DNA of 64,000 nt from Empedobacter brevis_A (GTDB taxonomy: Bacteria; Bacteroidota; Bacteroidia; Flavobacteriales; Weeksellaceae), in NCBI RefSeq assembly GCF_965118635.1, contig NZ_CBCPHV010000006.1, forward strand, positions 186,001-250,000. The letters run 5' to 3'. Positions 8,213 to 15,760 of this stretch are shown one piece after another. Positions within the stretch are counted from its first letter, which is position 1. Each line of letters begins with the position of its first letter. Below the pieces are notes generated by a model. The model was not told the origin of the DNA. It did not search any database and worked only from the letters and a program-made list of their open reading frames with translations. The translations under genes and the position numbers were made by a program.

Positions 8213-9166
8213 TTATTTAATTAAACCAATTTCTCTTAAACGCTGCGTTAAAAAATCTCCAGCTGTAATATCTTCAAATTGTTTTGGATTTTCTTCTGTA
8301 ACACAATCTTCTAAAACAGATAAGTCCATTTCAGAAATTGGGTGCATGAAAAATGGAATAGAAAAACGAGATGTTCCCCATAATTCTTTTTCTGGATTAA
8401 CCACTTGATGAATCGTCGATTTCAATCTGTTGTTTGTATGACGAGATAACATATCTCCAACATTAATTACCAATTCGTCATCAGCAGCAATTGCATCAAC
8501 CCAAGTTCCATCGTGGCGTTGAACTTGTAATCCACGACCTTGCGCTCCCATTAATAATGTAATCAAGTTTATATCACCATGAGCACCTGCGCGAACGGCA
8601 TCTTTAGGCTCTTCTGTGATAGGAGGATAGTGAATTGCTCTTAAAATAGAGTTTCCGTTTTTTACTTTATCATCAAAATAAAATTCATCCAAACCTAAGA
8701 ATAAAGCAAGTGCACGCAAAACGTAAACTCCTGTTTTTTCTAATTGTTTGTATGTTTCTTCTCCATAAGTATTGAAATCAGGAACTTCTTTTACATTAAC
8801 ATTTTCTGGATAATTGTATTTTGCTTTATCTTCTTCAGATAAATATTGTCCAAAATGCCAGAATTCTTTCAAATCGCCAACTGTTCTACCTTTTGCATGT
8901 TCGTTTCCGAAAGCTGTATAACCACGTTGACCTCCAATTCCTTCAATTACATAACTCTGTTTTGTTTCTGTAGGTAAAGCGTAAAATTCGCGAACGCTTT
9001 TATATAAATTTTCAACTAATTCGTCAGATAAAAAATGTCCTTTCAAAGCAACGAATCCTATTTCTTCGTATGCTTTACCAATTTCGTTGACAAATTTTTG
9101 TTTTCTTGTAGGATCATCAGATAAAAAGTCTGCTAAATTAACTGATGGAATTCCGTTTTGTGACAT
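8213..9166 (-). CDS. Isopenicillin N synthase-like Fe(II)/2-oxoglutarate oxygenase
   Basis: This 317-residue enzyme belongs to the isopenicillin N synthase-like non-haem iron oxygenases. The iron facial triad is visible: His196-x-Asp198 in AHGDIN and His253 in TIHQVV. The RFS motif near 267-269 is the usual 2-oxoglutarate carboxylate anchor. An N-terminal DIOX_N-like region (residues 5-110) precedes the double-stranded beta-helix. The bacterial members are widespread in Flavobacteriia but mostly uncharacterised, so the substrate is unknown. A near-perfect sigma-A -7 box (TACATTTG on the minus strand, 9196-9203) lies about 30 bases ahead of the ATG at 9166. It is a monocistronic unit. Confidence 0.88.
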   Translation of the reverse strand: MSQNGIPSVNLADFLSDDPTRKQKFVNEIGKAYEEIGFVALKGHFLSDELVENLYKSVREFYALPTETKQSYVIEGIGGQRGYTAFGNEHAKGRTVGDLKEFWHFGQYLSEEDKAKYNYPENVNVKEVPDFNTYGEETYKQLEKTGVYVLRALALFLGLDEFYFDDKVKNGNSILRAIHYPPITEEPKDAVRAGAHGDINLITLLMGAQGRGLQVQRHDGTWVDAIAADDELVINVGDMLSRHTNNRLKSTIHQVVNPEKELWGTSRFSIPFFMHPISEMDLSVLEDCVTEENPKQFEDITAGDFLTQRLREIGLIK

Positions 9167-9441
9167 TTATATTTTGTTTTATAAAATTTCTGCTGCAAAT
9201 GTATAGAAAGATTTCTTTTGTGAATAATATTGTTAATAACTTTTTCTATTAAGTATTGATTTGAATTAAAAGTAAATCGTTTAAATGATTTTAAATATTT
9301 AACATATTGTTTATTAGTTATATGAATTTATAATTTCAGGTTTTTAGTAAAACTTATTTAATAAATATAATTTATAAAATTATAATATTCAATAGTTATT
9401 AGCGATAATATTATGAAGTAATATGTATTAATTTTAACAAG

Positions 9442-9882
9442 ATGAAGAAATATTTATTTTCAATTTTTGTTAGCATTAATGTGTTATTGTTTTCACAAGG
9501 TTCTATAAAAGCTCCTTTGGTGTATCTAAGTTGTAAAAAATTGGAACAGAAGGAAAATGAAGAATTAAATGAATGCTTTAAACAAAATTTTAGAAAAGAT
9601 TTTTATAAGATGCTAAACATGGAATTAAGGTCGAGAAAATTAATTACAAATTACCATCTTAAAGCTAAATTTAACTTTATTTTTGGTGAAAATGGCGTAA
9701 TTTCTATTTCTAATTTTGATGGAAGTGAGTATACGAAAGATATTATAGAAAAGTCTTTGTTTAGGTTAAACGATAGAATTAGAATAGGTAAATATAGAAT
9801 TATCCCAGCAATGAATAATGAAGGACAACCTACAAAAACCATTCTAAAAGTTGCTTTTCAATACGTATTTGTGAGAAGTTAA
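9442..9882 (+). CDS. Small exported protein, TonB C-terminal-like
   Basis: The 146-residue product has a signal peptide (MKKYLFSIFVSINVLLFSQG). Residues from about 70 to the end read like a TonB C-terminal fold: a strand (KAKFNFIFGENGVI), a helix (KDIIEKSLFRL) and closing strands ending KVAFQYVF. Many Bacteroidota carry such small periplasmic TonB-C proteins without the usual proline-rich span. There is no transmembrane anchor apart from the signal, so a true energy transducer role is doubtful. The assignment is by pattern only and could be wrong. It lies 54 bases before hemF on the same strand, but hemF has its own promoter box. Confidence 0.6.
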   Translation: MKKYLFSIFVSINVLLFSQGSIKAPLVYLSCKKLEQKENEELNECFKQNFRKDFYKMLNMELRSRKLITNYHLKAKFNFIFGENGVISISNFDGSEYTKDIIEKSLFRLNDRIRIGKYRIIPAMNNEGQPTKTILKVAFQYVFVRS

Positions 9883-9917
9883 TTAGTAATCTTCTTTCGA
9901 ATCGTCGCCAATCATTC

Positions 9918-9925
9918 TATATTTG
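9918..9925 (+). promoter_or_regulatory. Sigma-A -7 box of hemF
   Basis: TATATTTG matches the Bacteroidetes TAnnTTTG element exactly and ends 11 bases before the hemF ATG, implying a very short 5' leader. The -33 element is weak. Confidence 0.55.
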
Positions 9926-9936
9926 TAAAAATTTTT

Positions 9937-10842
9937 ATGATGAAAGATCAATTTTTTCAATATATACAAAACTTACAAAATAAAATTATTTCCAAACTTG
10001 AAGAAGTTGACGGTAAGGTAAAATTTATAAAAGATAAATGGGAGCACAAAGAAGGAGGCGGAGGTCTTTCTTGTGTCTTAACTGACGGAGCTGTTTTTGA
10101 AAAAGCTGGTGTTAATATCTCAAAAGTTTATGGAGAATTACCCGAAGCAATGCGAAAAGCCTTTAATGTTTCATCTGGGAATTTTTTTGCTTGTGGATTG
10201 AGCTTAGTTATTCATCCAAAAAGTCCGCATATTCCTACAACTCATGCAAATTGGAGATATTTTGAAATGTATGATGAAGAAGGAAATATTGTTGATCAAT
10301 GGTTTGGTGGAGGACAAGATTTAACACCATATTATTTAGATGAAGAAGATGTTGTACATTGGCATACAATCTGTAAAAAAAGTTGTGATTTGCATGATCC
10401 TTCTTTTTATCTGAAATATAAAGAAGAATGTGATAAATATTTTTGGAATGCTCATCGTGAAGAAGCGCGTGGAATTGGAGGTTTATTCTTTGATTATTTA
10501 AAGCCAACTCCAGAAAAAACAGTTGAACAATGGTATGATTTTGTAACAGAAGTTGGAAACTCATTTTTGGAAGCTTATATTCCTATTGTTGAAAAACATA
10601 AAAATGAAACATATACAGCTGAACAAAAAGAATGGCAAGAAATTAGAAGAGGCCGTTATGTGGAGTTTAACTTAATTCACGATCGTGGAACGTTATTCGG
10701 TTTGAAAACTAATGGTCGAATAGAATCTATTTTGATGAGTTTACCAAAACATGTACAATGGCATTATAATCATCAGCCAGAAGAAGGTTCGGAAGAATAT
10801 AAATTGGTCGATGTTTTAAAACATCCAAAAGATTGGATTTAA
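9937..10842 (+). CDS. hemF: Oxygen-dependent coproporphyrinogen III oxidase
   Basis: HemF decarboxylates two propionates of coproporphyrinogen III to vinyl groups, using O2, in haem synthesis. The 301-residue protein shows the family signatures: GGGGLSCVL near residue 38, HPKSPHIPTTHANWRYFE near 90, WFGGGQDLTPYY near 119, RGIGGLFFDYL near 178, and the C-terminal RGRYVEFNLIHDRGT. Length is normal. Start could be the first or second Met. Its presence implies that the host makes haem aerobically, which fits the cytochrome c maturation gene near 47-50 kb. It ends at a bidirectional terminator shared with the rtcB remnant. Confidence 0.97.
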   Translation: MMKDQFFQYIQNLQNKIISKLEEVDGKVKFIKDKWEHKEGGGGLSCVLTDGAVFEKAGVNISKVYGELPEAMRKAFNVSSGNFFACGLSLVIHPKSPHIPTTHANWRYFEMYDEEGNIVDQWFGGGQDLTPYYLDEEDVVHWHTICKKSCDLHDPSFYLKYKEECDKYFWNAHREEARGIGGLFFDYLKPTPEKTVEQWYDFVTEVGNSFLEAYIPIVEKHKNETYTAEQKEWQEIRRGRYVEFNLIHDRGTLFGLKTNGRIESILMSLPKHVQWHYNHQPEEGSEEYKLVDVLKHPKDWI

Positions 10843-10860
10843 TTAACTGAACTAAAACAT

Positions 10861-10896
10861 AAAAAAACCTGAACAATATTTGTTCAGGGTTTTTTT
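10861..10896. terminator. Bidirectional terminator hemF / rtcB remnant
   Basis: CCTGAACA (10868-10875) pairs with TGTTCAGG (10881-10888). A seven-A run precedes and an eight-T run follows, so it works on both strands. Confidence 0.88.
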
Positions 10897-11875
10897 AATC
10901 TTCTCTCGAACCATCATTCGCCATTCTTACCATTTTAGGTGTAAAAGTTGCTACAACATCCACTAAATCTTGTTGCGCAGCCATTACTTCGTGAATATCT
11001 TTGTAAGCCATTGGTGCTTCATCTTTTCCTGCTCCAATTAATGTAATTCCGAAATCATTCAAATAATCATTGATTTTATTCTGAGATAATGATTTAATAG
11101 CTTGTGTTCGGCTCATTTCTCTCCCAGCTCCATGCGAGGCAGAATTAATTGAGTTTTCTTCACCTTTTCCTCTAACCAAAAATCCTGGAGCAGTCATAGA
11201 ACCTGGAATAATTCCCATTGTATCTTTAGAAGCTGGCGTTGCACCTTTTCGATGAACAATAACTTCTTCGTTATTATAAATTTCCTTCCAAGCAAAATTA
11301 TGATGATTTTCTATTTTCGCTAAAACTTCTGCTCCAATTGATTTTGAAATTTTTTGATGAATAATTTCATGACAAGCCGAAGCGTATTCTCCAGCTAAAT
11401 TCATCGCAATCCAATATTCTTGTCCTTCGGCAGAATCTAAATCTAAGTAGGCTAAATTCTTTGCTTGATATGGAAGTTTACAAATTTCTTTTGCAATTTT
11501 GGTATAATGTCCAGCGATTGTAGCACCAAAACCTCTCGATCCAGAATGTGTTAATAAAGCTAAATAAGAACCTTTCTTGATGTTTAATTTTTCATCATCT
11601 TCTTTGAAATCGATTAATCCAAATTCTACAAAATGATTTCCTCCTCCAGAAGATCCTAATTGCGACCATGCTTTATCTTTCAAATTCTTAATAAATGAAT
11701 TTGTCTCGAATTTCGCATTATCCAAAATTTGATGTTCGGCTTTATATTGTCCATGAAAACCATGTCCTGCACCAAATTTTGTACTTTTTAGCAAAGTTTC
11801 TTTTAATGAATCGTGTTGTTCAAAATAATGAGAAGCTGGCAAATCATAAATCGACAAAGCCATTCTGCAACCAAT
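10895..11875 (-). pseudogene. rtcB: RtcB RNA ligase, N-terminus deleted
   Basis: RtcB joins 2',3'-cyclic phosphate RNA ends to 5'-OH ends using GTP and Mn2+. The 322 codons from an internal ATG at 11863 hold the later metal and guanylylation landmarks: GGGNHF, THSGSRG, ENHHNF and SASHGAGR. What is missing is the first third. Family similarity continues four codons upstream of this ATG (Ile-Gly-Cys-Arg, the end of the GVDIGCRM motif) and then stops at 11875; an in-frame TAA follows at 11885-11887. The metal-binding Asp of that motif and everything before it are absent. The break falls exactly where the divergent WYL gene's conserved N-terminus starts. I read this as a 5' deletion and an inactive gene. 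Confidence 0.85.
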
Positions 11876-12898
11876 AAAATTGCATTAATACGTTATCAAA
11901 CGATCGATAAATGTCTTCAAAACCATTTCAGAAAATGGACATTAGAAGATTTAATTGAGAAAGTTTCAGAAGCTTTGTATGAATATGAAGGAATAACTTC
12001 TGGAGTTTCGAAACGTACAATTCAGGGTGATATACAAGTGATGCGAAGTGATAAATTGGGGTATAATGCACCAATTGTTGTTCGAGAAAAAAAGTTTTAT
12101 GAATACGAAGATCATGATTATTCGATTCATAATTCGCCTGTTTCGTCTACTGATTTAGAGAAAATGAAAGAAGTTATTTCCGTAATGAAACAATTGAATG
12201 GTTTTAATTATTTCGATGATATGAATGAGATTATTACTCGTCTAGAAAATAATTTATACAAGCAAACTCATCAACAACCAAATTATATTCAGTACGAAGA
12301 AAATCCATTATTAAAAGGATTGGAGCATTTGAATAGATTGTACCAAGCAATTATAAAGAAACAACCTTTGTTGGTTTCATATCAATCGTTCAAATCAAAA
12401 AATCAAGAACCAAAACAACAAGTATATTATCCATATTTGCTAAAAGAATATAGAAATCGTTGGTTTTTATTGGCTAAATCTAGAAAAGATAAAGTTTTGT
12501 ATACTTTGGCTTTGGACAGAATCGTTGAGTTTTATGAATTAGCAAATGAACCTTTTGTTGATGAATTGGAAATTGATTTTGATACGTATTATGATAACAC
12601 TATTGGTGTAACGAAAAGTGTAAATGTTAGAGAGCAGCGAGTTGTTTTTCGTGTGAATAAAAAATTAGCGCCTTACATAATAACTAAACCAATTCACGCA
12701 ACACAAAAAATATTGGAAGAGACTGATGAAGGAACTTTATTTTCAATAGAAGTTGTACATAATTTTGAGCTCGAAAGAGAGCTTTTAGGATTTGGTGAAG
12801 AAATAGAAATTTTAGCACCAAGATTGGTTAAAAAAAGAATTAAAACACGGTTAGAAAAAGCATTAGAAAAGTATAAAAATAATAAAAAAGGCTCTTAG
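11828..12898 (+). CDS. WYL-domain transcriptional regulator (YafY-like), N-terminus altered
   Basis: This is an HTH plus WYL-domain regulator. Residues resembling TNKIALIRYQTIDKC (from 11870) are the usual very N-terminus of the Bacteroidota family, followed by a winged HTH and, from about residue 125, the WYL domain (ISYQ-like KKQPLLVSYQSF, then YYPYLLKEYRNRWFLLAK). The normal start codon is gone: before 11870 the sequence is antisense to rtcB. Translation must begin at the ATG at 11828 (adding about 14 foreign residues) or a GTG at 11813, or fail. WYL proteins usually sense nucleic acid or nucleotide ligands, and this one is probably the former neighbour-regulator of rtcB. The core is intact, so function is possible but unproven. 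Confidence 0.8.
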   Translation: MRSWQIINRQSHSATNKIALIRYQTIDKCLQNHFRKWTLEDLIEKVSEALYEYEGITSGVSKRTIQGDIQVMRSDKLGYNAPIVVREKKFYEYEDHDYSIHNSPVSSTDLEKMKEVISVMKQLNGFNYFDDMNEIITRLENNLYKQTHQQPNYIQYEENPLLKGLEHLNRLYQAIIKKQPLLVSYQSFKSKNQEPKQQVYYPYLLKEYRNRWFLLAKSRKDKVLYTLALDRIVEFYELANEPFVDELEIDFDTYYDNTIGVTKSVNVREQRVVFRVNKKLAPYIITKPIHATQKILEETDEGTLFSIEVVHNFELERELLGFGEEIEILAPRLVKKRIKTRLEKALEKYKNNKKGS

Positions 12899-12912
12899 AA
12901 AGAGCCTTTTTA
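12884..12912. terminator. Terminator overlapping the WYL gene stop
   Basis: AAGGCTCTT (12888-12896) pairs with AAGAGCCTT (from 12900), flanked by A- and T-runs. The stop codon lies in the loop region. It can serve the minus-strand gene at 12936 too. Confidence 0.8.
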
Positions 12913-12935
12913 TGTATTATAGTAATTTGTAAATA

Positions 12936-13277
12936 TTAGTCACCTATCATTCCTCCAACTAAAGAGTTAACAACTGCTAAGACAATACCGAACAATAGTG
13001 CGTACCAAAATCCATCAACATGGAAGCTATCTCCCATGATTGCACTTGCTAATAAAATAATAATAGCTGTAATCACGAAAGAAAATAATCCTAATGTTAA
13101 AATTGTTACAGGTAAACTAATAAAGTTTAAAACTGGTTTTACAATAGCATTTAAAAGACCGATAACAATTGCAACGATAATTGCAGAACCATATCCTTTT
13201 ACAGATACTCCTGGTAAAATATTAGCAAGCCCGAAAACAACTAAAGCTGATACCAAAAGATTAATAATAAAGCCCAT
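12936..13277 (-). CDS. PF04020 (phage holin 4-2 superfamily) small membrane protein
   Basis: The 113-residue product is an integral membrane protein with about four hydrophobic segments. It matches the pattern of the PF04020 family: GFIINLLVSALVVF at the start, LPGVSVKGYGSAIIVAIVIGLLNAIVKPVL in the middle and a Gly-rich end. Despite the historical name holin, these chromosomal copies occur in many non-phage contexts and their function is unknown. There are no phage genes around it. It ends at the hairpin shared with the WYL gene. Confidence 0.85.
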   Translation of the reverse strand: MGFIINLLVSALVVFGLANILPGVSVKGYGSAIIVAIVIGLLNAIVKPVLNFISLPVTILTLGLFSFVITAIIILLASAIMGDSFHVDGFWYALLFGIVLAVVNSLVGGMIGD

Positions 13278-13356
13278 AATTTTTTATTTTTAGATTAATA
13301 TTTCCTATTAAAATCAAAAGCTTTGCCAAATTGTTAAAAAAATTAATAAAAATAAA

Positions 13357-13384
13357 AAAAGCTCAAAATATTTTTTGAGCTTTC
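13357..13384 (-). terminator. Terminator of glyS
   Basis: AAAGCTCAAAA (13358-13368) pairs with TTTTGAGCTTT (13373-13383). The minus-strand T-run follows, 28 bases after the glyS stop. Confidence 0.8.
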
Positions 13385-13411
13385 GTATTATTATATCGAA
13401 AAATTATTATT

Positions 13412-14947
13412 TTATAATTGTTCAAATAGATATTTCATGTTTACTTCTTTATCGATAATTTGTGCCAATTCATCAATGTTAACACGTTTTTGTTCCATTG
13501 TATCACGGTAACGTAAAGTAACAGAATTATCGTTTAATGAATCGTGATCAACAGTGATACAGAAAGGAGTTCCAATTGCATCCATGCGACGATAACGTTT
13601 TCCAATAGAATCTTTTTCTTCGTAAGTTACATTGTAGTCTAAACGTAATTTTTTTACAATTTTTTCTGCAAATTCTGGTAAACCATCTTTCTTAACCAAT
13701 GGTAAAATAGCTGCTTTAATTGGTGCTAATGCAGCTGGTAAAGCTAAAACAACACGTTCAGATCCATCTTCTAAAACTTCTTCTTTTAATGAATTTGAGA
13801 AAACAGCCAAGAACATACGATCTAAACCTACAGAAGTTTCTACAACGTAAGGTGTGTATGATTCATTTGTTTCGTTGTCGAAATATTGTATTTTTTTACC
13901 TGAATGTTTTTCGTGTGCTTTCAAATCGAAATCTGTACGAGAATGAATTCCTTCCAATTCTTTGAATCCGAATGGGAATTTAAACTCAATATCAGCAGCA
14001 GCATTTGCATAGTGCGCTAATTTTTCGTGATCATGAAAACGATAATTATCATTACCTAAACCTAAAGTTTGGTGCCAACGTAAACGTGTTTCTTTCCATT
14101 TTTCGTACCATTCTAATTCAGTTCCTGGTTTTACAAAAAATTGCATTTCCATTTGTTCGAACTCGCGTTGACGGAAAATAAATTGACGTGCTACAATTTC
14201 ATTACGAAAAGCTTTACCAATTTGAGCAATTCCGAAAGGTAATTTCATACGTCCAGATTTTTGTACATTCAAGTAATTTAAGAAAATACCTTGAGCTGTT
14301 TCTGGGCGCAAATATAAATCCATTGCTTGATCTGCAGTTGCTCCTAATTTTGTTCCGAACATCAAGTTGAATTGACGAACTTCTGTCCAATTTTTAGAAC
14401 CAGTTACAGGATCTGCGATTTCTAATTCTTCAATTAAAGCCTTTACATCGTCTAAATCTTCGTTTTCCAAAGATTTTCCCATTCGTCCTAAAATCGTATT
14501 GATTTGGTTTTGATATTCAACGACACGAGGATTTGTTGCAATAAATTGATCTTTATCAAAAGCTTCACCGAAACGTTTTGCAGCTTTCGCAACTTCTTTT
14601 TCAATTTTACCTTCAATTTTAGCACAATGATCTTCAATTAAAACATCGGCGCGGTAACGTTTTTTAGAATCTTTATTATCAATTAAAGGATCATTAAACG
14701 CATCAACGTGGCCTGAAGCTTTCCAAGTAGTAGGGTGCATAAAAATAGCAGAATCAATGCCGACAATGTTTTCGTGCATTTGTACCATTGCTTTCCACCA
14801 ATATTGTTTGATGTTGTTTTTTAGCTCAGCTCCGTTTTGACCATAATCGTAAACGGCTGATAATCCATCATAAATCTCACTTGATTGAAAGATGAAACCA
14901 TATTCTTTCGCATGAGAAACTACTTTCTTGAAAATATCTTCTGACAT
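13412..14947 (-). CDS. glyS: Glycine--tRNA ligase (alpha2 type)
   Basis: The 511-residue enzyme charges tRNA-Gly with glycine. It is the single-chain dimeric class II form, not the alpha2beta2 form. Class II motifs are visible: motif 2 in FRNEIVARQFIFRQREFEQMEMQ (around 245-265) and motif 3 in ETSVGLDRMFLAV (around 370-385). A C-terminal anticodon-binding domain begins near ALAPIKAAILP. The insertion that recognises the acceptor stem (about 85-170) is present. Start is the ATG at 14947. The gene is monocistronic. Confidence 0.97.
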   Translation of the reverse strand: MSEDIFKKVVSHAKEYGFIFQSSEIYDGLSAVYDYGQNGAELKNNIKQYWWKAMVQMHENIVGIDSAIFMHPTTWKASGHVDAFNDPLIDNKDSKKRYRADVLIEDHCAKIEGKIEKEVAKAAKRFGEAFDKDQFIATNPRVVEYQNQINTILGRMGKSLENEDLDDVKALIEELEIADPVTGSKNWTEVRQFNLMFGTKLGATADQAMDLYLRPETAQGIFLNYLNVQKSGRMKLPFGIAQIGKAFRNEIVARQFIFRQREFEQMEMQFFVKPGTELEWYEKWKETRLRWHQTLGLGNDNYRFHDHEKLAHYANAAADIEFKFPFGFKELEGIHSRTDFDLKAHEKHSGKKIQYFDNETNESYTPYVVETSVGLDRMFLAVFSNSLKEEVLEDGSERVVLALPAALAPIKAAILPLVKKDGLPEFAEKIVKKLRLDYNVTYEEKDSIGKRYRRMDAIGTPFCITVDHDSLNDNSVTLRYRDTMEQKRVNIDELAQIIDKEVNMKYLFEQL

Positions 14948-15156
14948 AATTAATTGTGTGTTCTTTAATTTAAATACAAATTTAATGATTATTGAGGTAT
15001 ATTTTGATAAAATCTTACAGCTTTAATCACTAATTCTATTTTCTGAGAAGATTATTAGAGAAATGATGGATTTTATTACTTTATTTTAATTACAACCAAA
15101 AAAATAACTGAAAATTCTATAAAGAAATAGTAAAATGATATAAATTTTCTCTTCGG

Positions 15157-15183
15157 TTTGTTTTGAATTTTTGTTTATTTTTG
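15157..15183 (+). promoter_or_regulatory. Promoter of the metal uptake cluster
   Basis: TATTTTTG (15176-15183) matches TAnnTTTG exactly; a TTTG lies at 15157-15160, although the 15-base spacing is shorter than usual. The ATG at 15190 is only six bases beyond the -7 box, so the mRNA is likely almost leaderless. Confidence 0.55.
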
Positions 15184-15189
15184 TCCAAT

Positions 15190-15630
15190 ATGAAAATGCA
15201 ACAGTACATAAAGTATGTTTTGTCGCTAGTTTTGATTTTTTCGAATCTTAGCTACGCATTTTCTATGCATTTATGTCAAGGAGTTGTAGAGCAAGTAAAA
15301 TTGAATCATTTGGATAATAATTCTCATGAAACAGAAACTTCTAAATCTTGTTGTGCTGCTAAAAAAAAATCATCTCATTGCGAAAAAAGTAAAAAGAAAG
15401 ATGATTGTTGCAAGGATATTTCATCTTCAGACAAAGTTGTAGAAAAGCAAATTGTCAAAATTCAGAAACTTATACCAATTACTTTTTTGGCTTCTGAAAT
15501 TCTTAAAATAGGAATTCCAATTTTGAATGATGAGATAAATAACCAATTCAATCTTCTTGATTTTTATGTCGCATCAAATGCACCTCCAAATTATATACTC
15601 AATTCTCAATTAACATTTTACGAAGGTTAA
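15190..15630 (+). CDS. HYC_CC_PP-type exported Cys/His/Lys-rich protein
   Basis: The 146-residue protein starts at the ATG at 15190, because an upstream TTG-type start adds nine residues ahead of an evident signal peptide (MKMQQYIKYVLSLVLIF...). The mature part contains FSMHLCQG, then SKSCCAAKKK, SHCEKSK and DDCCKD, ending in a segment with NAPPNY. This Met-His-x-Cys / Cys-Cys / Pro-Pro layout is what the HYC_CC_PP family is named for. Paired cysteines and histidines suggest binding of a soft metal such as copper. It is followed by a TonB receptor and an HMA-domain protein, which points to metal capture or delivery. The exact role is not established. Confidence 0.8.
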   Translation: MKMQQYIKYVLSLVLIFSNLSYAFSMHLCQGVVEQVKLNHLDNNSHETETSKSCCAAKKKSSHCEKSKKKDDCCKDISSSDKVVEKQIVKIQKLIPITFLASEILKIGIPILNDEINNQFNLLDFYVASNAPPNYILNSQLTFYEG

Positions 15631-15760
15631 TAATCGTTTATTTTTTCTGATTAATTCAATCAGAAAGCAATACGTTATTATTAAAATATTAATGTATTTG
15701 ATGAAATTATACTCAACAAGTACGCAATAATAAATGGGCATTAAGCCTCAAATCGTAAAA

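Noticed and set aside
12936..13277. Phage holin, suggesting a prophage.
   Set aside because: PF04020 members are common stand-alone chromosomal genes and no phage gene is nearby.
15647..15668. Hairpin between the HYC_CC_PP-type gene and the TonB receptor as a terminator.
   Set aside because: The stem is short and no T-run follows on the plus strand; the genes most likely share a transcript.
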